Numbered from the stretch's first letter, positions 37,266 through 51,400 are shown. The stretch: 64,000 nucleotides of DNA from Acanthosepion lycidas (GCA_963932145.1 OZ010616.1:49620053-49684052); one strand, 5' to 3'. Numbers and translations are program-made. Notes: generated from the sequence alone by a model not told the origin.

Positions 37266-38868
37266 TATATATATTTCTACTTAAGGTCTGAAATGAATTT
37301 GAGTCCCAATAGAATGCAAGGAGTCTCAGTGAGAGAGTAGCTGTTTATTATGACTGCAAAAAACTCCAGGTCTGATCAGTGATGATGAAATGAAACTTGA
37401 TTTTTCAAATAATAAAAGTTACAAGTCAGATCTACTATTAAGATGTTTGAGTTAAGATTATTTATTTTGTAAAAATTACAAAATTGTGGCACAAGGCCAA
37501 AGAGGAGATGGAGAGAGGCTGGTCTTCATTAGCTATCCTAGTCCTAGTTAATCAGAATCATGACCCATTCATTCATTACAATTTGTCCATTCACCACACG
37601 GACTCATCCATCACCACTCAATCCTGCATATACCATAATATCGCATATTTGCAGGGGACTACAAAACATCCTATGATGTAAAAATTTCATTTCATTGTCC
37701 ATAAAGTCAGTTCATATGAAAATTTCATGATTTATTAAATGATGGAGTGGGAGGGTGAAACCAAAAAACAAACTAAAAGGAAAAAACAAGGATAAAACTA
37801 AAACAAAACAATGTTAGTAGGACCCTCCCATCCCTCAAAATAATAAGAGTGGCCGCTGTACTCTGTCAATAGACAAAATCAAGAAGCACACTCACTGATT
37901 GAATGGGAATGGTAAAAAGGTTGATATTTAACAGCCTCTCTTCGAGGGTTATATATGACACAAGGCCAAGTTTAATGTGGGTCATCTGAGCCCATATGAT
38001 TGGCCAAAATATCCCCATAGAACCCGCATAAACAGGTTTGGGTCTGTCTACCTCCCCGGATGAAACTGCCCTTCAGCACAAACTGCCCAACGCAGAGAGT
38101 TCAACAGGAGCTGCGAACAGTCACAGCCTCGGTAGAACAGTTTAGATCACTGTACCCCAAGGGTAAAAATGTTTGAATTAAGTCAGAGGAAAGATCAGCT
38201 ATCAAGCTCAGACCATCTTGATTTTTGGAAGTGATTCTGTTGTGATATAGTCTGCTAAAAACTAATTTAGAATAGAATACCCTCTAAAATTCTAGCTTAG
38301 TCTGGCAGAAGGCCATTGACGTGAATGGACAGTGAAGTTCAAATTCATTAGTAATAGTTTACTAGACAGACTATTGTTGCAAACCGTGGTGCACAGTTAA
38401 GTTTTTTGCAAAATAATATGTTTGTCGGTGACCAAAAGTCTAACTTCCGCCGTTAGCAGACGATAGGAAACGTAAATCAAGTTTTGATTTTTTTTAATAA
38501 ACTTCTTTTTATGGTTTATTTCAGCCAGTTCAATAATCAAAAAATTAACAAACATCCCATTTGCAGGCTTATAAAAATATTTCCAGTAACTTCAATTAAA
38601 ACTTTTTAAAATAAATCCAAAAACGAACCTATAGTATTTATTGTGTATTTTTTATAAATACCGCCTTTATTCAAAGCCTCCGATCAACAAAAATCATATT
38701 AAATTATGAGCCGTTTAGAATCTAAAGAAATATTTTATTAATTATTTTAAAATAGTTTTAGTACACAAAAAAAGTATCTGAGTAGAAATTCGATCCCCTA
38801 ATAAATGAAATTACCCATTTTATAAAACCTTGACCTTAGTGATACACGTTTTAAAAGCTTATTCCAAA
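37266..38868 (+). promoter_or_regulatory. Upstream region and 5' UTR of PGRMC
   Basis: No gene before the ATG at 38869. TATAAAA at 38821-38827, about 45 bases upstream of the ATG, could be a TATA box only if the 5' UTR is very short; relatives usually have TATA-less promoters, so I do not rely on it. No splice acceptor upstream of the ATG was convincing. Confidence 0.3.
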
Positions 38869-39178
38869 ATGGCGAGTGAGAAATCGAATAGTTTTAGTCA
38901 TTTCAATTTATTTATTACTAGATGCGTTGGTTGTCTTACTTCTCCAATTTGTTTGATAATTTTTGGCATATGCATTTTCGTCTTGCTGAAAATAATTAAC
39001 TGGAGACGTAACAAGAAGCAGAAACCGCCTGAAGTACATCTTCCTCGTATGAAGAAACGAGACATGACAATAGATGAATTAAAGAAATTCGATGGAACCG
39101 GGGAAGATGGAAGAATCTGTATTGCTGTTAATGGAAAAATTTTCGATGTCACTCAAGGAAAAGAATTTTATGGAGCCG
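38869..39178 (+). CDS. PGRMC (membrane-associated progesterone receptor component), exon 1
   Basis: The exon encodes residues 1-103 plus the first base of codon 104, and ends at a consensus donor (GCCG|GTAAGA). A short N-terminus is followed by one membrane segment (about residues 21-44, CLTSPICLIIFGICIFVLL), a basic stop-transfer Arg-Arg-Asn-Lys-Lys and a proline linker. The cytochrome b5-like domain begins at about residue 63 with KRDMTIDELKKFDG, then ICIAVNGKIFDVTQGKEFYG. Family members are ER/endomembrane proteins that bind heme and interact with cytochromes P450 and sterol enzymes. The Tyr at 101 corresponds to Tyr107 of human PGRMC1. The MASEKS start fits the family; the frame opens 13 codons earlier but without an ATG. 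The exon layout matches vertebrate PGRMC genes. Confidence 0.95.
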
Positions 39179-41641
39179 GTAAGAAAAGTTTTTGAATCTG
39201 TTTTTGAATCTTTTAATTGTGTGCAAAAAAAAAAAAAAAAAAAGGAGACAATACCGTAATTGTTTACGATTTTTATATTTCCTAATTTTTTTTCCCGTAA
39301 TGTGTGATAGTGATGATATACTTTTTAATTTTGAAATTGTTTGTATACATTTCATTTTTTCTTTTATTTAATAATAAAAGAAAAAAATGTTTACATTTTT
39401 AAATGTTTTGTTTTTATATTCTACAATGTTTAATTTATTCAAAAATGATCTTCTTTCAATGTTTTTTTTTCTTCGACTAAAAATATTTCACTTTTTAGTT
39501 TTTAACAAACAACAGTTGTCTATGATAAATTTTTATTTCTTTTTTAGTTAGTTTAAAAAACTAAGATTTCTTTAGTTTTACATTTAAAAATATCGAAATC
39601 AAACGATAAATTATTATTATTATAATTATGACTTAATAAGAATAAAAATCGCTTTATTTCTCTTGTTTACAAAAATATCGAAACAATAATATTTTTTCTT
39701 TTTGTTTCAAAATGTTTTGTTTGAAATTTATTTAATTTGTCATAATTTTATGAATTATTTAATTAAAGATGGTATTGTTTTGGAAAGTGAAAAAAACTAA
39801 TCAGTATTTTAAAGTGGTAATTTTTTTTTGTAACATAAATATAGAAAAAACTATTTTTTTCTAAAAGAAACTTTATTTCTAGTTGTACAATGTACATTTA
39901 ATTGCATTCAGCTTTTTTTTTAAACGTAAATTAACAAATATTTTGAAATTATTCACTAATCACTTCAATCAAAATTACTTTTAAAAAAAACAGTTTTTTA
40001 AAGCATTTCAAATTATTCTGTAAAAATCTTTTTTACTAAATAAATAAAAATAATAACATTCAACAAAACGGCGGTTTTTAAACAAAAACAGATGGATTTT
40101 TTCTGGCTTTCCTCACACATATTCCCAACTCAAGAGGTTTTTATTTTATTTTATTAAATATCGCCACCTAAAATTATTTGAATTACAAACTCTATTATAA
40201 AGTTAATTAAACGGAAACGAATTTATTTTATTTAAAAAAGAAATAATTTATGTATATGTCGACTTGGATTAATTAATTAATTATTTTTGAATTTCATTAA
40301 AAAAAAAGAAAAATCATAAGTAATAAACGGTAAACCAGATAAATTCAATAAATTACGAATAATTTTAAAAATATTTTTTTTAAATATTGAAGTACTTTTA
40401 CAGAAAAATGCGCTCAAAACAATTTCTTTTTTATTTATTTTAATTTACACTAAAAAAAAATGAGTCAATAATTTTAACAGGCAATAAAAATACAATTGAA
40501 AAATTTTGTCATAATATAACTTAACTACAGATACATTTTTAAGTTTAAGAGTCATTTTATCGAACATATGATCATAAATGTGAATGTTTTTCAAAATTTG
40601 TTTACTAAAAATTATTTTGCACACTTGATTGAATATTTTATAAATTTCAATTTGACAATTTTTCCTTTTCATAAAGTCAATTTCTAATGTGCTGCAAAAT
40701 TAAACGCACTTCTCTTCCTTTTAAATTTTTTAATCAATCATGAAAACTTTCAAAGCCACGTGGTAAAAACTAAAAAGATAATAGTTGTTTAAGTTTTAAT
40801 AATTTTTATATTTTTGCTATTTGTCAACTCCCACACCTAATGTTTATCAATGCTATAGCATATTAAAATATAATTCACAAAACAAATAAGTATATATTCT
40901 ATCCCCTTTTGGGAGAGGATTATGTGCAAAAGCATTTCATGATTAACAAAGAAGATAATATCATTTGACAAATGAAATTATTATTTAAATGATATGAAGT
41001 ATGAAACTAATTCTCAAATACTTTATAATTTAAGACTTTTGTACATGTATGGGCAGGAGGCCACCATATTTGAGTTAATAACTATAACTTTATCTTTAGT
41101 AAGTTCAAATAAGTGCTTAAAGAATTTGTTGTGAAAAAGAGGACAGAGAATATGTTTTTGGTGATCATCTCTAATCGGATCAAAGAATTATCAACACAAA
41201 AATACTTTACACATTCCAACATGCCTATAGCAAATATGATAGATTTAGTTATTACTTTGTAAGATACAAAAAACCTGACCAAGATTACATTAATATTTCC
41301 AGTGTTCATTTTGTATTTTATTAAGAAAGAAATTTACTCAGAGATACACAATTAATTATATAAATGAAGAACTACTCTTTTCTCTAATGTGTCAACAACC
41401 TGGAAGATTGTTTGTACAGTGTAAAGTAACAATTTTACCTTCAGGACTTATAAGCAAACAATTTTGTTCAATAAGGAACAAGTGTGTATGAGGCAGCAAT
41501 CTGTTTCATGCTTCAATGTAATTTTCAGGTTATGAAGACAGTTGTTTGGTGTTGAATTCAGTATCCACTTTTATATTTATATATGCTTTCTCTCTGATAT
41601 TCAGAACTAATAAATATAGCATAAAATATGTTTTTGTCATA

Positions 41642-42185
41642 TATATGGGTCATTCCATCTGAAATCAACCAACAGACAGGTGACTCACTCAGAAAAATCT
41701 GGGAAAATTCACAGGTGTTCCTTGATAAATCTTAAATATTAGATCTGTATCTTTTGATAGTTATAAAATCAGAGAACCTGGAAATTTTACTTCATTTTTT
41801 TTGCATTCTGCTAAATAAGGCTTTCAACAAACTTCTGACATTCATAGCTCCAAGGATATTGCATGTACAGGCTTGGAAGTTGGTGGCAATAGTCATTATT
41901 TACTGTAAATTATAAAAATATAATCAGCTTTTGGCATGTCTTATGTACTTTTATAAAGACCTGAAAATAGCCAAAATGCAAATTTTGAGAGCCTCTCACT
42001 TACAAAGTGTGTCAAACTAATTTTGATGCTGTATCTGACATACTTTGTAAATGAAAAGCACTGAAAGTGAACAACATCTTTTTTATATTTTGGTGATTTT
42101 CAGTTCCTTATAAAAAATAAAAGTATAGATGTTTTCTGAGGTCATTTGTGATCATTGATTGATGCAAAATGGAATGACTCATATA
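41642..42185. mobile_element. 544-bp non-autonomous element with 17-bp TIRs
   Basis: tatatgggtcattccat at the left and atggaatgactcatata at the right match inverted with one mismatch. No coding capacity. Superfamily undetermined. Confidence 0.65.
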
Positions 42186-42430
42186 TATTTATTACACACA
42201 CACACATATGTTTATACTAGGACCTTCAATATTTTTGCATTCTATGGCAATTATAGCAGGAACACATATATTCAAACATATATTGTTAAATATAACAGAC
42301 AACGAATGTCTATGATGTTTGATCATGAGCTGCTCTAAACTCCATATATTTGCTTTAAATTCGGGAGACAATAAAAATAGAAATTGTACAACATTTGGAT
42401 ATTTTTTTTTATGCTGTTCCTTGATCTAAA

Positions 42431-42457
42431 CTTTCAGGTCATATGTGCCATCGTCAG
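42431..42457 (-). ncRNA. Hammerhead-like core in the left arm of Penelope element C
   Basis: On the minus strand CTGACGA matches CUGANGA, followed by a partly paired stem (GGCACATATGACC) and GAAA. Diverged from the right-arm copy. Confidence 0.35.
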
Positions 42458-42877
42458 AGTGGTTATATGGACATCTGAACAAAGATATTCACCATCAATG
42501 ATATTCTGCTATGTTGACATAGAAAATTTTCTGTGCGATGATATCAGATATTAGCTGATAACACAATAATACTCACACATACATAGTAAAAAGAATCTTC
42601 AGATATTGGAGGCCATCTACATTAAAACAAAGCAACCCATACAACAAAATTACATTTCAAAAAAGTCACAACACATTACATTATATCTAGACATATGGTT
42701 CTGTTGTTAATTTTTCACTCTCTCACGTGGTATGATTTTATAGAACCACATCATGAATTTATGACCTGTATCTGCTATTCCATGACCATTATCATCACAT
42801 AGCAATCTTCTATATCAACATAACAGAATATCATCTTTGATGGTGAATATCTTTGTTTAAATGTTTATATAACCACT

Positions 42878-42905
42878 CTGAAGATGGCTCATGTGTGCCG
42901 AAAGC
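42878..42905 (+). ncRNA. Hammerhead-like core in the right arm of Penelope element C
   Basis: CTGAAGA, then GGC-loop-GCC, then GAAA, as at 9473-9504 in copy A. It has the same extra T before the stem. Confidence 0.45.
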
Positions 42906-43070
42906 TTAGATCAAGGACCAACAATAAAAAATACCCAAATGTTGGACAATTTTTGTCTTTATTTTCACTCAAAATTAAAGCAAACACATGGAGCTCATGA
43001 TCAAACATAATAGACATTTGCTGTCTGTTATATTTAACAATATATGTTTGAATAATGATCTACTGCCCCA

Positions 43071-43172
<102 letters not shown>

Positions 43173-45222
43173 GTCATAGAATGCAAAAATACTTACTGAA
43201 GGTCCTGGTAGTAAACATATTTACTAAAAATACTAAATAATTCTGTCCAGAAAGTATAATAGATTCTCTGTCATGTGTACCAATTAACTATTCTGTGAAA
43301 ATTTATATCTATTTTTATTTCATATTGCAAGATAATTTCATATAATGTTTTCTGATTTGGTTTCATATTAAAAAAATGAGCATATTTGAATTTTTTGTAA
43401 CATATTAATCTATTTTAGATAACAAAAAAATTAAAAAATTAATTGATGTTATTCTTATCTAATAAAATAATACTGAATCCTTGTGATGAGTTATTTTATT
43501 CAAACATATTATGCTACAAGGTAATCATAAAAAAATTTAATTGGATAAATCTTCATAAGTTCCTCAGTTTTCATTTTAGACTCTAATTGTATTACCCTCA
43601 TAGATCTTTCTTTTATATGCTAAAGTAATTTGGCTTTATACCAAGAACAACCACTGCATAGAATCAATTTTAATAAATTTTATGCTCTCCACCCCTGGAA
43701 TGCCCACTTCATAAATCTCTATTGAGCAGCAGTTGATCAGTTAATGGTTCTATTTTAATCAGAACTATACTATTTACCTAGGGATTATTTAATATCTTCT
43801 TTATCATGTCTTGTAGTGTCTGGATATTGAAGTTATAAAAAAAAAAAAACGTTGTGAAAATATATTTTGACTAAGCACTCATTAAAATATGGTAATTAGA
43901 CTTATCCAAATGTTGTTTATATCCTAATTAAAATTTAATTATGATGTTCAATAATTTATTGTATCAATTTCAAATATTTCAAGTTAAATTGTGTGTGTGT
44001 GTAAAATGTGAGATCAGTTGACAGATTTGTTTTATTTTAATGATATTTGCATCAATTGAAATATGTATTATTCAGTGATTTGTAATAAATTATTTTATCA
44101 TTTTACTATCACAAAATTTTACAACAATAAGGAATAAAACTAAATCTACAAAAGAAGGTATAACATGTCCATTTTCGCAAAAAATCAGTTGCCTACTACC
44201 TGACAATTATGTGAAAATGCATGAAACTTTTAGTTGTAGTCAGTAACTGTTCACTGGCAAGTTATTTAGAAAATATATATATAGTGTGCGTGTATGTGGT
44301 AACAAGCCTCTATTATAGATTTATGGTAGCATATCCACATAGAATCAACATTGTTCTTTCATTATACGGGGTGCGGCAGAAATACCTCCCACATAATGAT
44401 AAAACATTAGCTAGATGAAGACACCATTACCACTAATGTCTGTATGAAAGAAACTTATTCTGTTTATTACATAATAATATTAATAAACTATATAAATTAC
44501 TGAAATAAAAAATTACATTCTAACTTGATTACAAAAATTATTTATGAATCTTGTATATCCATAGGAGATTATAAACAAGGGTCTTATTGCATCAGAAAAC
44601 CTGTCTTTTAATTATGTGAAACAGAGCAGAAATCATATTGAGAACAGTATCTATTCTATTTTTATGATTTTAGAAAGTTCACACAAAATGCAACAAAAGA
44701 ATATAAATCAAAAGGTCTTGTCTGAAAATTGTCCATAAATAATTTTCATACTGATATTTACAATAAAATGTAATGCTTATACTTTAAACTTTTATTTTTG
44801 TTTTGACACTTTTTTGATATTTGTTCTCTACAATGTGATACAGATTGTTAATGCATTTATTTTTTTCATTTAGTATAACGGAAATAATAGCAATAATTGT
44901 AAATGAATATAAATACTGTTTCAGTTAAATATGTTTTTATTCATATTTTACTTTTATTAACTATTTCAGATTTATAGAAATCATTTTTTTTAACAAAATT
45001 ACATTCAATTTTGAATTATGCTTTCTGAGCTTAAAATATTCCAAAAATTACAAGAACAAAAAAGACCTTAGATCTAAGTTAATCATTGTGAATGAATAAG
45101 AAAATTAAAGATAAATTTCTGGTGTGTATTTTCCCAAATAGTCCTATGTAGACTTTGAATTTGCCCATAAATGTTCCCTGTTAGCTTAAATCACTTTATT
45201 AATTAATAAATGGCAATATATG

Positions 45223-45339
45223 AGTTGGTGTTGCTTGAGGTTAAAAAGAGAAAGAAAATGACTGACTTTTAAAAATATATGTTTTTTAAAATCACTCATT
45301 TTCTTTCTCTTTTTTTTTAGTCTCAAGCAATTCCAACTT
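45223..45339. repeat. Long imperfect hairpin in PGRMC intron 1
   Basis: gagttggtgttgcttgagg at the left pairs with cctcaagca-type sequence (ctcaagcaattccaac) at the right, through agaaagaaaatgactgac / gtgag-type tcactcattttctttctct, around a short AT loop near 45283. Arms are about 50 bp. It may be a palindromic MITE. Confidence 0.75.
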
Positions 45340-46299
45340 GGGAAAAATAATATAAGATTTAATTATTTTAAATACACACAAATGCATACACATGGAACAC
45401 ATCTTTTTGTTATCCATCTAAGAAGCCATAAAGGCAAAATGCAATATCAGATATTATTTTTGAAACACTTTAATGAACATTTTTCCAAATGTCATTAACT
45501 TATAACTCTGTTAGGATTATATACCCAAATTTATTACATTGACGTAGTATAAAATATCACTTGATCACTTATTGTATAATCACCAACAATGCCATTCCCA
45601 TTCATATACATATTTATAATCAAATTGTCTTTAATTAAGGAAATCATTTTATTTACATTTTAGGTAAAGAATACAACTTTTGTTTTCCTTGCTGACTTGT
45701 TTAACTTTCGTTAAACATAAAAAGCTGCAATAAATTTTTGTTCACTAAGCTTAATAATTTGATCATGAGAGCTTATTAGACAAAGAATAACACAAATGGT
45801 TGTCATAGGATTTAATTTATATGTTGGTTCAAACAAAATATTCTTATTATTTTCTAACCAGCCTCTATTAACTCATACTGTATTTTTGAAATCTTTTTGT
45901 CTACATTTCTACAAAATAAACATTTCTTTCTTACAAGAAACAAATCATAAACATTACATTTATTTACCTACATTTTTATTTTTAAGAACTTTTACATTTA
46001 TATATAATATATATATTCACTTCAAGCAAGGAGATAATGCCACTAAGATGCATGGCGCTACTGGCAGTATAAATAACTTTAAACTAGATCTAAAGTTATT
46101 ATCTAAATTTAACCTTGAATGGATCTAATGATATGCAATAACAAATGCAGTACTTGTATAATAATTCATTAAATTGATCCTTGTACAATTCTTGTTCAAT
46201 GACTTGTTTCTTTGGTTAAAACCTAATGGAGATCTTGCTTTAGGTATTTCTATCACAGCATCAGGGCCACATGTGTTTTAACTTCTGCGCTATCCTTCT

Positions 46300-46490
46300 T
46301 CTAGACTGATTGCTAACCATTGCTAGTCTATCCTATTATTTAACCCATAGCTGGTAGGAGAAGAGATTGATTCATACCATTTCCAAGAATATTTGCACAT
46401 TAGTTAATATAATGAACTCAACTGGGATTTGAATTTGACTCTTCCATTTCTCATTCCAAGTCTCTATTCATGACACACCCACACATCTTG
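46300..46490 (+). repeat. SINE-like interspersed repeat, copy 2
   Basis: tatttaacccatagctgg, ttgattcatacca, gaatatttgcaca and aactgggatttgaattt follow the order of copy 1 at 4040-4225. Confidence 0.6.
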
Positions 46491-47771
46491 CAATGATATT
46501 TAATTATATATGAGAGAATATAACAGATAAACTTCTATATATCAGAACAATGTTAGGTAAATGAACAACAAAGTCCTAAGGATAAAATATGTTATACAGA
46601 ATTTTTCCACTTTGTCATTCACTTCTGATATTCTTAATTAAATAAGATCACAATGACAATGTTTTGTATTATATTCAGTTATTGATTGTCAATCAATCAA
46701 ATGTTTATCACAGATCCATAAAATCAATACTAAAATTAATTTCCACTTTTCAGAGCATTTTTTTCAATCATTTTGTATCTTTACCAAAAAAAAAAAATTA
46801 GACCATTTAACATTGAAAACTTAAGGATCTTTTTAATTTATTTTTCAAATTGAGATTACAACTTAAATAGCATATTTCCTATAAAATAACATTGATGTAT
46901 TTTCTACGTAATTTGATATTTCTGTTTTTACAATTTCTTTGTTTTATTTAAAACTTTGTGTTAATATAATTTTACAAGAAAAAGATATTAAGTAATTATT
47001 ACATGTTCAAATCATTTTCCTTCATACTTATAAATATTCAAAATGTAATTCTTCACTGCCTTCATTCTTACTAGAGTAAAAATTGATTCACTATTGTTAT
47101 CAAACCATTTTCATTAAGCTGAACCTGTATCTAATTATTTTCCTTGCAGTGTTGGATAAAACTATCCTTAGCACAGCTTATTATATATTCAATTTCCTTT
47201 TCTCTTATACTAAATTAGTTATAAGTGATCTATACACTGATATATTTGAAGTATTTAGTATTCCTCATCCTGAATTAATATGATTCATTCAAGATGGATG
47301 TCATCGCTGCTTGCAATCCAATTCTGGTTCATGGTTTCTGTTTTGGAAAGGATTATCTTGAGTCCTACTTTTAGGAACACTTGGTAGAGAATGTTGATTT
47401 TTTTTTTTGATTTTTTTTGATTTTTTTTTATTCAAGATCATTCTTATCTCGGTTATAAATACCTATGTCATCACTATAACTTCCACCATATCATCATCAA
47501 AACTCACCCATCACCAGCAGCAGCAGCAGCAATACATTGGCCTTGGGAAGGAAAACAGGAACACTATTTTCTATTAGTAGATTTATTTGGGGTGTGATAT
47601 GGAATTCTTAAATGATCAGTGCTCATCTCTTCACATCTGTGCTTGTACACACAGTATAGTCTAGGAAGAGATAAGATTTATTAGGGTTCTCATCTCCTCC
47701 TTGTCCTTTTGATGAGGTTTGAAATGTTTCAGTATTAGGGTCTTCACCATATATGTACAACTTCGTGAATT

Positions 47772-47831
47772 TTACGGCTCCACTGAATATTTAGCTCTAA
47801 TAATAAAGCTAAATATTCAGTGAAGCCGTAA
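47772..47831. repeat. Hairpin with 25-bp arms
   Basis: Left arm 47772-47796 and right arm 47807-47831 (tattcagtgaagccgtaa) pair with one mismatch around a 10-base loop. Confidence 0.95.
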
Positions 47832-48563
47832 CTTGGAATATGGTTTCTGGTGAATGAGAAAAAGAAGGCTTTACTGGTGCCATCATATGCTAACAGATCA
47901 AAATAGCAGGTATACAATTTTCTCTTTGATAGTTATGCAATTTCTTGAAGTTGCTTGATCTCATTATTACATCTATCAGAACAAAAGCTAAATTAGATTG
48001 TTAGAAGTTGACTTTCATAAAATAGGGAAAGTCTAGTTAATACAATATTTTTTAGTATTTTCATCATAATGTATCCAATTGAGATACCTGTGTACATATG
48101 AGGATCTTCAGGACCTTATCTTTTTGCTTCCATGCTGCACTGATGCATGATATACCCAACTGTTTTGGGATGTACTTTTGATTCCAGATTTCCTTCATGA
48201 AGCTGAGAATCTTGTTTTTGTTTAGGGAGAGAGTATCCTATTTTCAACAGTTCTGCCTCAATGTCAAGCAATGTTTTATTATTTTTTATTTATTTTTATG
48301 GCTTTCTCAACTTCCTCATCACTAGGTTTGTTGTTGTTTAAATTTGGAGACAGACTTTGCAATGTTAAGATATATATATATCTTATCCATAAAATAATTT
48401 TAATATAGAGAGAAAAGAAACTTCCAAAAGTGTTTGTAGGTAATCAATATTCTATTAAAAGATGAATGGAGAATTTTGTTAATAATTCAATGTTTGTTCA
48501 CATCATCATGAGAATGTTTCAATATTATTTGGCAAATGTTGATTAACTACAGGTATTCAGGTA

Positions 48564-48570
<7 letters not shown>

Positions 48571-48612
<42 letters not shown>
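48571..48612. repeat. (TA)n microsatellite
   Basis: About 20 TA units. Confidence 0.95.
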
Positions 48613-48616
<4 letters not shown>

Positions 48617-50469
48617 GTTGGTCAGTTTGGCAATTTATGTTTCAGTATCGATTTCCAGTTTTGTTTTCTTTTATACCGCGGTTTTTGATTCGGTTTTTAA
48701 TTTAGTATTTTTGTTTTCTAAGGATGTCATTCATTTTCTTATGTAATGATAGCATTTCCAGTCGATATCTGATTTCATTTGAGATTGATAATACTTAATC
48801 TGTTCAAATTGCAATATCTTGTGTATTTCTGGTCCAATCTTAAAAATATTCATATGGCTGGAAAGGAAATAATATAATCTTTCTAAATATGTAATTTGTA
48901 TGTTCTTTTGTTCATTGAATCATTTTTAAAAGCAAGTTAAAAAGGTATTGCTTTGACCAGCTGGAATTGCAATTTTTTATTTTTATTTTTTTTACTTAGA
49001 AATTTTACAGATCAGTGACCAATCTTTATCAATATTCCTGAAATAGTACACTCAATTATGAGACAACTTAAACTACAACCAGGAAGATATTCATTTCTTC
49101 TCTAACCTGAGGACAAGGAAGTGAATTCCTTCAAAAATTATAAAGTTAGCAAAAAAAAAACAGCAATTCTTTTCTGGTACACCAATCAACTGTTATTGTG
49201 GTTTTGCAAATAAATTTCCTCTAAACAAGGAACAAGAGTTCTTTTCCCCTAAATAAATATGTTTTTATCTAGCAAATTCACCTAAAATTAAATATTAAAA
49301 ATAATTTAAAGCTTTTAATTTCATTTTTAGAATGTGTAGGTTTCCAAGTCTGTGAGTATCAACCGTTCTTTTTTAGATACACATTTTAAAAATCAAATTA
49401 AAAATTATTTTAATCATTTTAATATATAATCATAAGTGTATTCTCTAGATAAAACCATAAAGATATTTGTAAAAATAAAATGAATTAATTTTCCTTGTTT
49501 AGAAGAATTTTATAGGCAAAACAGTGACAAACACCCACTGAACATTAGTGGCTAAAAAAGAAAAATTTTTTTGAAAGTGTTTATGAAAAAAAAATTTCAT
49601 TTACAACTATCACCTATCTAACTATCTTACCTAACTTTTCACCTATCTTACATCATGGCTAAATTGACTGTGTGTTTTATCATTTTTAAAATTCTCCGTT
49701 ATATTTTCAATTTAGTTTATGAGCAGGAAACAACACAAATGTTGTTTGTTAATGCTTTTTTGACAAAAACTATAATTTTTTTACTTTGTTTATTAAAGCA
49801 GAATTAGTTCTTACAATTAGATCAACCCATCCTTGAAATCCTTATTGGTTCAATGTTTTCAAAATTGTCTATAGATGTGTAAATCTGTTCCAGAATTCTT
49901 TAGATTTATCTGGATGTCTTTTATGATTGATTTTCTGTTGGCTGAAACTTCCCTTGTGATTTTAATCATTTCATATATTGGAATCTTCCCTGGACAATAC
50001 ATTTTTGCACATGTTAATACAGTATCAATTTATTCCCATTTATTGAAGGTAGATAAGACAGTAAAACAGTGTAGTCAAACTGTTTGGAAATTTTCTTGTA
50101 GTATTCCCCAGGTTAATAAGCCTTAATCAATTCCTTTTTCAGATTTTTAGAGTGTTCTTTAGTTTAAGTCATGATTTCAAAAATGCATATTTTTAAACTA
50201 AATTTATATATATCTTCTAAAATAATGTTAAACATTACAAGAAACTTTAAGAATGACTCACTTTTAGCTTTTTTTATTGCTTAATATACTATCCAACTTA
50301 TTTTCCAGTGAGTTTAAAATACTTATAAAAAATCTATTGTTGCTGATTATGAAAATAATAATATTCTCTTTTATTTATTATTAATTCAAATATATACCTG
50401 TTTTATCAACACTATTTAAGTAGATAAATGTCATCAAAATATGGAAAATAATGGTTGAATACTTTGCAT

Positions 50470-50473
<4 letters not shown>

Positions 50474-50540
<67 letters not shown>
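50474..50540. repeat. (GT)n(TA)n compound microsatellite
   Basis: Short GT run followed by about 26 TA units, left of Penelope element D. Confidence 0.96.
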
Positions 50541-50543
<3 letters not shown>

Positions 50544-50712
50544 ACGGAAATTTATAAAACAGGATCTTTTCATTCATAAACAGATTCGGGGTTTTTGTAT
50601 ATTATTGAATTGTTCGTGAAGATGCATTTCTCGCCATTTAATCATTAACCTTTGTATTTGTTTTATGTGTGAATAATTCATGAATTTGTAAATTAATTGC
50701 ACCTTTATTGAA

Positions 50713-50716
<4 letters not shown>

Positions 50717-50764
<48 letters not shown>
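50717..50764. repeat. (TA)n microsatellite
   Basis: About 24 TA units next to the left arm of Penelope element D. Confidence 0.96.
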
Positions 50765-50768
<4 letters not shown>

Positions 50769-50840
50769 ATTTCTCCGAATTAATCAGTAGAGAGACAATA
50801 TTTATGAATAAAAATGACAATAGGAAAACTGGTAATTGCT

Positions 50841-50873
50841 GACGCGTTTCGTCCAATGTGGACTTTATCAAAG
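50841..50873 (-). ncRNA. Hammerhead-like motif, left arm of Penelope element D
   Basis: Exact inverse of 51401-51433: TTGATAA in place of CUGANGA, stem GTCC-acatt-GGAC, then GAAAC. Two core positions are changed, so activity is unlikely. Confidence 0.4.
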
Positions 50874-51039
50874 CAAAATACAAAAATGAAATTAAATGAA
50901 CAAAGTAACTAATAAAAACAAAAACAGAATGTACCTAGCAACTGGAATGTAGAGAAACGCTATTTTCATATTTTTAACTGAAAAATAACGTCAGTAATTG
51001 TCACGTGTGGAGAATATTGTCATAATTGTGTTGATGTAT

Positions 51040-51378
51040 TCAACCATTTTCTTTTGATTTTATGAATCTGTTGTGTATATTTGTTTGTAAGAGCATTAAT
51101 TTTGTTAAGAAAGGTGAAATAGGGAAAAAACCTGGGCGTAGATTAATATTTGGGTAGTTTACTATGGCGGCACTCTCCAGAATTTTCCTTCTGAGTGAGT
51201 TATTTTCTTTTTTTATGAGTGTAGCATTTTTAAAATCAAAATTATGGTTGAATTTATTTCTATGTATGACTAGTGCATTAGCCAAGTTGTTTTTTGTGAG
51301 GTCTCTTTTGTGCTCATAAATGCGTTTTCTCAAACTTCTACTTGTTTCTCCAATGTTTTTATTAGTTACTTTGTTCAT
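51040..51378 (-). pseudogene. GIY-YIG endonuclease fragment of Penelope element D
   Basis: The minus-strand frame gives NIGETSRSLRKRIYEHKRDL, NNLANALVIHRNKFNHNFDF, LRRKILESAAIVNYPNINLR and PGFFPISPFL, the C-terminal part of a Neptune-type Penelope nuclease. It is open and little decayed, but the N-terminal half of the domain is missing: the first residues (MNKVTN) come from the inverted terminal repeat, which joins exactly at the YIG position (here NIG). The first Tyr of the YIG is therefore lost. Confidence 0.88.
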
Positions 51379-51400
51379 TTAATTTCATTTTTGTATTTTG

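Noticed and set aside
38830-38868. Upstream extension of PGRMC exon 1
   Set aside because: There is no ATG in the extension; the MASEKS start at 38869 fits the family length.
45796-46128. 110-codon plus-strand frame in PGRMC intron 1
   Set aside because: AT-rich composition typical of random frames, no motif, no splice signals, and no similarity that I know.
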